Assembly: GCA_001949185.1 (NCBI GenBank)
Contig: BDGG01000012.1
Coordinates: 1,258,035-1,322,034, forward strand
DNA from: Ramazzottius varieornatus
Lineage: Eukaryota > Tardigrada > Eutardigrada > Parachela > Ramazzottiidae
Direction: 5' to 3'
Length of the DNA stretch: 64,000 bases
A program made the position numbers and the translations under genes. The notes beneath the pieces were generated by a model. The model had not been told where the DNA came from and ran no database searches. It saw only the letters and a list, made by a program, of their open reading frames with translations. This document shows positions 56,683-64,000 of this stretch, piece by piece. The number at the start of each line of letters is the position of its first letter. Position 1 is the first letter of the stretch.

Positions 56683-58197
56683 TCAGTCATGTTCTTCTTC
56701 CTCATCGCTATGGTTGTTGAGCGCGCCTTCTTCAACCACCACTTGTTCGGGTTGTTCAATCTGGACGAAGTCTGGTTCGGGTTCGTGCTCGACATCGACA
56801 GGGTCGTTGATGGGGATATTGACAATTACATCATCGAGAGGTAAGTCCATGGCAGCAGCTGCCAGGCTTCCAGCTGAACGAGAGCGCGACCTTATGCACT
56901 GAAAGTCCACATGACGGCTGCGAGCATCCTCCTTCTCCCACGAAAGACGGATGAATGGTCGTTGCACGTAGAAATACGACGCCTCTAGCTTGCCGTCCTG
57001 CCGTGTACGAATGCGATCGATGTGGGTGGGAAAGCCTTCAATACCCAGACACACCTAAAAATTAGGCAAACAACTTTCAATAAAAAATGCAAAATTTGCA
57101 AATCATAACGTCATGAATCTGAAATTGTGAATATCGATCATCAAACTGTAATCGATAAGCGACTGAATAGAAATGAAGGGAGGTCTAGTGGAAATTCAAG
57201 TTTTTGATGAAGAATAGAATTTGAGTGCGATCTTTTCGATTTCTATGTCAAGTGGAAATTTTGTTTAGTTCTCTAGCAGAAAGAGTTTCGCTGGTAAGCT
57301 TACTTTTTTGAATCCTCGTTCAACCAGGACGGATTTGGCCACATCTCTGTTTTCCAGGTATTTGAAGAATCCATGCATGGCCGTGCTCTGTATGACTTGC
57401 GACTGTGCTTCTCCCGAAGGCGGAGGCAACTTGGGATTCCACTCAATTTGTTCATTGTCAAGTAGAATGACTACATTGCACTCTCGTTCACCTTTAAGGG
57501 CTCTTTGGACAATGCTGGGCATAACTTTGCTCTCGAGAAAGTCTTCAAAATGCTTGCGCGCCCCGTCATTAGCAATTTCATGCAGGAGAGCCCTCAAGTC
57601 GTAGCTCTTGACTGTGTCTGTAGAAAGTCACCACGTTAACCCCTTTCTCTCGAAGAGCTCCATCTATACTCTTATTTCGAACTTACTAGCATTGAAAGGT
57701 ATCATCAAGTAGTCGCACAAGTCGCGGAGATCGGAAAGTGGCACGTCAGGCGGACATGTAATGTAACCTTGTTTATAGTAATCCTGAAATGCAGGAAAGA
57801 AGATTACGCAAATATTGACACACCACATAAAGTGAAATTCGCTGAAATGGATCCCATGACTCGATCATGAACTTACCAAAGCAACCCGGAAAAAGTCTGG
57901 AGAAAACTCAGTGTTGATGATGTAATCACCACGGTCATTGTGTCTGACGATATCTGTAATTGGAGAGGAAGATACCATCTTCCCCATCAAGGTCTCGGGA
58001 TGCGCTTCGACGGACTCGCGGTTCAGAAGAAAATGGGTTCCGTTGACGATGAACGTAACATTGGTAGATCCAGCTGCGCTGGCTCCACTGTTCTTCGGTA
58101 CATGACTGCGACTATCAGATCGCGAAGAGCTGCCCATGGCGCTGGGAGATGTCACTGCTTGGCTCCGCGACAAACTACGCTGAGGTCTCGGATTCAT
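56683..58197 (-). CDS. BTBD10: BTB/POZ protein of the BTBD10/KCTD20 family
   Basis: In vertebrates BTBD10 and KCTD20 bind Akt and favour its phosphorylation. Start MNPRPQRSLSRSQAVTSPSA at 58197 (a 5' UTR intron with acceptor cttccag just upstream is possible). After a Ser-rich leader comes the BTB fold: NVTFIVNGTHFLLNRESVEA, HPETLMGKMV, NDRGDYIINTEFSPDFFRV, then YYKQGYITCPPDVPLSDLRD and CDYLMIPFN. The C-terminal half carries the family-specific FEDFLESKVMPSIVQRALKG, ECNVVILLDNEQIEW, YLENRDVAKSVLVERGFKK and SYFYVQRPFIRLSWEKE. The tail is acidic (SDEEEEHD). At least three introns. About 380 residues. Confidence 0.92.
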
Positions 58198-58758
58198 TCT
58201 CGAACCTGGAAGCACTGGCCAACGGCGTCAAAGTGTCCCCAACGTTCCCAAGCAATGATCTGTAACAAGCACCCTGACGAACGAAGGTAACAGGCAAAGC
58301 AGGCGACGAGTATGCACGACAACTTGGACTAGGAAGAGAGCAATGTTTTATTGCAAATGTTTTTTCTGCTAATGCAGCAGCTTTCGATGTGCAGATTGCG
58401 ATTACTCTTCCGGCGTGCTGGTCTAACTACAGACCACGGCCATAGGCAAAAAGATCGGATGATCCTTTGATTCGTGCTCCACAGTGACGTCACGTTCGGT
58501 ACGTACCCGATTCTTGACAGCTGTTCAACAGTGGGTTTACCACTAGGCTATAAACGGGGCTGCATGTTTGCGCAGTGCTCATCTAACGCGTGGTTCCTTG
58601 AAAAGGTTGTCATAGCATTCGAGATCTTTCTTCGTCTCAGAGATTTACATATAACCGTGCTTGAAGGTTTCCGTCTTGATCTAGTTTCCTCCTGACATCT
58701 TCCTATTTTCTGCTTGAAGGAAGTGTTGTAGTATTTGTGCCCGAATCAAACTTCCAAG
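58198..58758. promoter_or_regulatory. Divergent promoter between BTBD10 and CHCHD2/10 gene
   Basis: About 560 bp between opposing starts. A CRE palindrome TGACGTCA at 58485-58492 lies almost midway (about 290 bp from one ATG, 267 bp from the other). A chance frame at 58474-58695 is not called. Confidence 0.5.
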
Positions 58759-59630
58759 ATGCCCCGACGTGGAGGTGGAGGATCCGGACGCTCGTCGTCT
58801 CCCATGTCGTAAGTTTCCCATGATGTTTCATCATCCTAGCTGTCTGAACTTTGGATCTTGCTATTTTCGTGGATATGCAGAATGACAGAACGCAAGACGG
58901 ATGCTACTTGTGGAGTTGGTCTTGACGAGATTCGCAGTAGTCCTTTTCGTTGGATATACGGCCGACTGTCTCAGTCGTTTGATTGTATTACTTGATTTGG
59001 CACTGTTAGAAGGAAGAATGGAAGTGGAATGGATCAGAATTCTTGTCTGATAAGCTAACGAATGTCTTCTCGTAGGTCTGCTCCTCGACGAAGCATGACA
59101 ACAGCGGCGCCAGCCCGAGCCGCGCCACCGCCAATGGCACCAGTACCTCACCGTCCAGCACCAGCTGCCCCTATGGCCGCTCCTGCACAACAAGGTCCTG
59201 GTATGATGGGCCAGATTGCTTCGACGGCTATTGGAGTTGGCATTGGCTCCGCTGTGGTGAGTTCAGGCTCCAGATTGCGATTATCATAATGTTGCTGAAT
59301 GCGGGGACGAGAAGGTCTAGGTGTTTACTCTGGTATCTTTCGTAGGGACATACGATCGGCCACATGATGACCGGTGGGTCCAGGGGACATGAGCAAGAAG
59401 CTCCCGCGACCCAGCAGGCCCAGGATACTCAGATGGCTGGTCAAAACTACGGTGGACAACAAGGATACTACCAAAGTGGTGCTCAGCAGCAACAGGGTGG
59501 TAGTCCGTGCGAGCTTGAGATGAAGCAGTTCATCGAATGCGCACAGAACAACAGCAGCGACATTTCCCTGTGTACTGGATTCAACGAGCTCTTGAAGTCT
59601 TGCAAGAAACAGTACGGAATGCAGCAATAG
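58759..59630 (+). CDS. CHCHD2/CHCHD10-like mitochondrial protein
   Basis: Small intermembrane-space protein linked to MICOS and cytochrome oxidase regulation. Exon 1 [17 protein letters not shown], exon 2 (acceptor before TCTGCTCCTC) with Arg/Ala/Pro-rich targeting region then [19 protein letters not shown], the conserved glycine helix, exon 3 [11 protein letters not shown]. The CHCH domain has two CX9C pairs: [11 protein letters not shown] and [12 protein letters not shown] Gln/Gly/Tyr-rich linker ([18 protein letters not shown]) precedes it. About 170 residues. CHCHD2 and CHCHD10 cannot be separated here, and invertebrates usually have one gene for both. Confidence 0.93.
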
Positions 59631-59991
59631 AGAATCACTTCTCGGACTGTGGTGGCCATGTTTGGCGTAGAACTGTATGAACAATCCAGTTTGCTCTTAC
59701 TAAGTTAGTTTGCTGTGAGTTTGTTTGGTCTTTGTTTTTCACCTCGGAAAGTACGAACTTCTTGGTTCAAGATCGACTTCATGGTTGTTAGCGGCCTAGT
59801 GATTTTCAAGGGTGATTCAGTGAGAAGAAGTTGAGCTCCTTTGACGTTAAAGCAGTTTTCAGACTTAAAAGCAAAGCTTCTCATTCGAAAGTACGTATCA
59901 CAGTTCGAAGTCATTGTCTTCCAGCTTTATGGACCATGAAAGCAGTCAGTTTCATCCTCCTCGTTCTAAGCTCGTCCACGTGGGAATCGAA
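59631..59991. other. Convergent 3' spacer
   Basis: 3' UTRs of the CHCHD2/10 gene (+) and UQCC1 (-). No gene seen. Confidence 0.55.
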
Positions 59992-61410
59992 TTAGTCCTT
60001 GGCATCCGAAAGGGCCAACCATTCCACCACGCCTTGCTCCATCAGCAAGTAACTGTCCTGTGCTTCCAGGTTCTCGATCTGTAAAGACGACCCATGTCAT
60101 CAGCATTCCGTCTCAGGGTAGTACCTCATTGCGAACTTCAGTATCTTTAGCAAACTCACCTGCTTTCTAACGTAATATACCAGCAGCTCCAGCCTTTGAG
60201 GGTCGTCGCAGTCCATTGCAAAAAAGTGCCTCCAAAGAGCGGCGCCAAGGTATCGGTCTTCCCTTAGAAAACCCTGAAAGCAGATGACAATTGAAGGCAC
60301 CTACGCGATGGACCATTCTGGCAGTAGGATCGAACTTTGAAGAACCGAAATAGACAGTAGGCTGGTAACGAACTTACTTCATCATAGCCAAACAAGGTTG
60401 CTCGGAACTGGTCCGATAGCTCTCCTACAGCCTTCTTCCGGCCAACTAGGACTTCCGGCTGCAAAGCACGAACAGAAACAAAGTGAAATCAAAACGACCT
60501 AGCGAGAGAGATTTACTACATTTACTCACGCCTAACCGCTGGCTTCGCCTATCCACGTCCGCCCAGAAAGCCTTGACGATCTCGTTACGGATGAACTTTC
60601 CTTTGTGGTATTCATTCCCCATCCGCACACAACACATCCTAAAGCATGACATTGTAGCCCGATTGGCTTTCCTTGACGGAAGATTGTTTGAGCAAATAAG
60701 CATGATGGACGTACCAAACATGTAGCTCCGTGATTTTGTGCCACGAATTGAAGGTATCCGGCATTCCGAGGACGTTGAAGAAGTGAAGATGGTTGATGGG
60801 ATCCGTGCAGCAGCTGTACATCACCAAGGCCGATTTCCTCAGAAACTTCTTTTTCGTTGTAGCACTTTGCCATAGATTCAACATCTTGGTTTTCACGTAA
60901 GTGATTCCTAGTCCCCATCCTCGTTTCGTGAGTGGGATATATAATTGCTGCAACAAAACACAAACACAACATTGTGCACCACCGAACATAATTATGGGGG
61001 CTTCAGCGCGATAACCACGACCAAACTTTGTCGCAGTAAAATTGAGTTGCGGAACAAATATCGGAGAACTCACTCTCTGCGATGACGTCGAAAACCTGTT
61101 AAAGCCCGAAGGTCCAAAAAACGTTCCATCACCACAGCGCGACTCCGAAACCTGCAGTATCCGGTTAGACTGATCAACAGGTGAGGATAACGCTGAAGTC
61201 TGGTGTGATGCAGCAGGCAAACGGAACGGCGAAGAGCTGTAGGACAACGCCTGTAATATGGATATGCATGGGTTCATATCATAATTAATCTGGGTCTAGA
61301 TCTAACGCTACGATGTTTGCGCCTACCTCTCTGGGCACCAGATCCTTCCAGAGCCATGCACGGGATACCAACAGCTTGCGAACGAGCTGTTGCGAGACGG
61401 CAGACATCAT
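59992..61410 (-). CDS. UQCC1: Ubiquinol-cytochrome c reductase assembly factor UQCC1 (CBP3 homologue)
   Basis: Mitochondrial chaperone that assists cytochrome b synthesis and complex III assembly. The start MMSAVSQQLVRKLLVSRAWL at 61410 is a basic, Ser/Ala-rich presequence. A Ser-rich exon follows, then the core: YIPLTKRGWGLGITYVKTKM, SALVMYSCCTDPINHLHFFN, MPDTFNSWHKITELHVW, MCCVRMG...KFIRNEIVKAFWADV, RKKAVGELSDQFRATLFGYD, FLREDRYLGAALWRHFFAMD and DPQRLELLVYYVRKQ. The final exon ends VVEWLALSDAKD. About 6 introns. Blocks and order match UQCC1. Its start faces LDAH across 571 bp. Confidence 0.9.
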
Positions 61411-61981
61411 TGTGATCCGCAATCCTATGGCAATTCCTCCAGTTAAGGGGTAGTAATGACGATCTTGCGGATTTCACACCACACCTCGCCAGCGCTGCTT
61501 GTCCCAGTTACACAGTTCACACTTTGAGAACGGCCAGCATCAGATGCACGCAGTCCACGATCATGAATCCAGGATTGCTGGACTCACTTGGTAAAGAGAA
61601 CAATTGCACAAATGACCGGAAGACGAATAAAGTAATTTTTCGAATTCTTTGAAGAGAAAACTGCTTTTCAAACGCAAAATTACGATCTTTTGTACGTACA
61701 GGGTACGACAAAATTAACCATTAGAAATGGGCGTGAGTGTCCAGCTGAGCTTATCTGCGACTTAGCCAATGAGAATTAGGTCTTGCTGCATGCGCAAATA
61801 TTATTGGCTCCAACCATTTGTTTCCGCACACCCATTTATAACGGTTTATTTTGTCGTACGCTGTAGTTTAGCGTATCGTTTCGATCTTCATCTTCGTGAA
61901 CTCGTTCATTTTTGATTTTGAACCACTCGGATCCATCATCCCAAGTTTCCGGAGACTTGTGGTTTGGATCCAGATTCAGTG
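61411..61981. promoter_or_regulatory. Divergent promoter between UQCC1 and LDAH
   Basis: Within 46 bp lie AGCCAATGAG (61764-61773, CCAAT box), GCATGCGCA (61788-61796, NRF-1 half-site) and ATTGGCT (61803-61809, inverted CCAAT). NRF-1 sites commonly control nuclear genes for mitochondria, consistent with UQCC1. The spacing, about 175-220 bp from the LDAH ATG and 350-400 bp from the UQCC1 ATG, suits a shared promoter. Activity is inferred. Confidence 0.55.
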
Positions 61982-63224
61982 ATGGCTTTCCACTACGAAT
62001 GGGCCACTGTACGCGGAGCTCGAACTTTGCTCATGAAAGTGGCGAAGGTCGTTGAGGTATACCGAGATCCGGTGAACGCCGAACTCTCTGTGAATGCCGA
62101 GCCGGAAGTAGACGCATTGTGGAGTAATCCCACGGACTCGAAGCGTATGCTTCTGCTCATTCCAGGTAAGTTAACCGCAAACGCAGCTATCCACAACTAG
62201 CGTTTTACCCGAATCTATATGACTTCTTCGTGTAGGCAATCCTGGATGCATCAATTACTACCAGGAATTCGCGCTCGCATTATGGAGATCATTGGGCGGA
62301 ACAGTTCCCGTGTGGGGTATCTCGCATGCCGGTCATGTCTTCCATGATAAGCTGAAACAGGAGACTTTCGGTAAGCATTGTATTTTTCGGATATAACAAC
62401 TGCGTTAACTGAGCGATTGTGTGGTTTGACAGATGGTAACGCATATCCGACTTTGCAGTTCCAAGTTGACCACAAGAGATGGTTCCTCGACCATTATGTT
62501 CCGCCTCACGTGGAACACATTACCATCATCGGCCATTCCATCGGTTCTTATATCGCGTTACAGATGGCTAAGCAGTCGAAGGATCCGCGAATCAATCACG
62601 TTATCGGCCTCTTCCCAACCATCGAACGAATGGCGCTTACACCGCATGGAAGGATTTACACGCCCGTGTTCAAGTACATGAACTGCTTAACATGACCATT
62701 CTGTTTTGATGATCTGAAATGTGCTTTCCCAGGTACGGGCGTTGGCTGCTGTTCGGAATGGTTTCTGCGTTCTCCTTCCTGCCGGAGAGGTTACAGCACT
62801 GGCTTCTGCGGTACAGCGTTCCTGCTCTTACTGCCGGTACCGGGCATCTTTTCGATGGTGCGGTGAACCTGACGAAACTTCCTAGTGTACGGTGCGTAGG
62901 AAGATCCTCTTTGGCTCTAGGAACCAGAACGGTAATATGTTTCGGTTCTGTTTCAGGTGTTGCGCTATGATGACTCTGGATGAAATGGATCAAGTGAAGA
63001 CTCTGGACAGGTCCCTAATCGAGGACCAGACAGCGAGGGTCACGTTGTATTATGGTCAGAACGATCACTGGTGCCCCGCGACCTATCACTCGGACATAAC
63101 GAAGATGTTTCCCGATGCGGAGATCTTCCTGTGCAACCACGGGTTCGAGCACGCTTTTGTTATGGGAGATGTGGAGCCTCTGGCTGCCATTGTCGCAAAG
63201 TGGATGGATGTTCCTGTCAAGTAA
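61982..63224 (+). CDS. LDAH: Lipid-droplet-associated hydrolase (LDAH-like)
   Basis: Alpha/beta-hydrolase of the C2orf43 family, on lipid droplets, linked to cholesterol ester or triglyceride turnover. Start MAFHYEWATVRGARTLLMKV. Exon 1 ends at LLLIPG, continuing as NPGCINYYQEFALALW (the family PGNPG-x-x-x-F/Y oxyanion strand), GISHAGHV, then after another intron WFLDHYVP and the nucleophile elbow IGHSIGSYIALQM. Hydrophobic central segment (LLFGMVSAFSFLPERLQHWL) may insert in the droplet. The end has YGQNDHWCP (acid candidate Asp) and HGFEHAFV (catalytic His). About 300 residues, usual for the family; joins in phase. Confidence 0.9.
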
Positions 63225-64000
63225 ACGGTTAACTTTCCGGTTCTGATCTTCTGGATATCTTACTATAGTGTCTTTATACGCTACTCTTTCTATATTCCTT
63301 TTATCCAGCATCGTTGAACCAAGACGACCGTTTTTCATGAGGTTGGGTCTAGATCTTGCATTCTTGGTACCCGGTGCAAGTACCTGAGGTCTTGGAGCCG
63401 TCTTCCTTCACGATTTAGATACTTTTTTCGGGTTGCCAATTTATCATATTCAAGTTTCCTGATTTGTAGGTTCAATGATCACTTTTATTTTCGCTATGTT
63501 TACGACGTATGTTTTGGTTCCCGATACCAACGAAGATACAGGGAAGACGCAGGGGTGAAACGTAGCGGATCGGTGGTGCGCCATCTGCTTTTTGTTCGCA
63601 ACGCATGCACTGCATGTATGTACAAGTGCAACTCTGCATGGGCAATTGGTAAATATTTGCATATGATTATGATATCATTCGCAATTCATTCCGGCTTTGG
63701 CTACATTCCATCACGACAGTGCTTCGAAAGATGCGGAGATCAGCGGTCTTTCAGTGTACCACGGATGTCTGGATGAGATGACCAGAGAGGGAAGGCCAGC
63801 GCAGCAATCTGGAGGTTCGTGTGATAATATAGCGCGAAAGTGTGGTGGCTACTTTTAATGATGACGTTCTAGAGGCTGTCGGGACTCTCTTAGGTTGTGC
63901 TCTTCGTCTCCAGTTCCAAGGACGTCCTGGCTTTTGGATGCTTTAGGTTCAACGTTTGCCATGCATCTGGTCCAGAGGATCACCATGTCCTTTTATATCT
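63225..64000. other. Right-edge spacer, no gene seen
   Basis: LDAH 3' UTR and flank. Open frames at 63450-63776 on both strands have no homology. A gene may begin beyond the window. Confidence 0.5.

Noticed and set aside
1-64000. CRISPR arrays, bacterial operons or horizontally acquired gene clusters
   Set aside because: No regular short repeats with spacers, and all recognised genes have introns or animal relatives.

Overview
The window is nuclear DNA of an invertebrate animal. Genes on both strands are cut by many short GT-AG introns, mostly 50-150 nt, and base composition is balanced. An arginine kinase locus, a Spaetzle-type cystine-knot ligand, a CYP2-type P450 and metazoan housekeeping genes (CAD-like, LRPPRC, RAB14, BTBD10, UQCC1) point to Ecdysozoa. 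Gene density, intron size and composition fit a tardigrade best; that assignment is inference, not proof. I see no bacterial operon, CRISPR array, rRNA or complete tRNA.

Layout, left to right: CYP2-like P450 (+); arginine kinase copy with disabling lesions (+); tetraspanin (+) with an ORF just after its stop; MRPS28 (-); C2H2 zinc-finger protein (+); SERINC (-) head-to-head with LRPPRC (+); SLC35G-like transporter (-); an unrecognised protein with six HKTES-VD-VR motifs (-); Spaetzle-like ligand (-); two stefin-type cystatin paralogues (-); Josephin deubiquitinase (-); a small unrecognised basic protein (+); an intronless, probably GPI-anchored LRR protein (+); two tandem proline dehydrogenases (-); a small ORF (-) 51 bp from TFIIA alpha/beta (+); RAB14 (-); a gene-poor, repeat-rich gap; a CAD-like gene (+) of nearly 9 kb; BTBD10 (-) head-to-head with a CHCHD2/10 gene (+); UQCC1 (-) head-to-head with LDAH (+).

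Main findings. (1) The CAD-like gene keeps intact glutaminase and carbamoyl-phosphate synthetase regions, but its dihydroorotase domain has lost all six metal or catalytic ligands and its aspartate transcarbamoylase domain has lost its carbamoyl-phosphate-binding motifs, while the reading frame stays open. It looks like a CPS-only enzyme inside a CAD-length protein. (2) A 432-residue disordered protein carries six copies of a 15-17 residue motif, three identical in protein but different in codons, which implies selection on the peptide. (3) At least six copies of a roughly 110 bp foldback element (MITE-like) with a GTGGCGCA core lie inside introns; other foldbacks occur at 18.6, 31.3-31.7 and 45.1-46.3 kb. 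(4) The arginine kinase copy has a frameshift and an in-frame TGA.

Several genes serve mitochondria (MRPS28, LRPPRC, two PRODH, CHCHD2/10, UQCC1), but there is no operon and they are interspersed with unrelated genes. Head-to-head pairs with short shared promoters are common. Exon joins were worked out by eye from splice consensus, reading phase and family resemblance.
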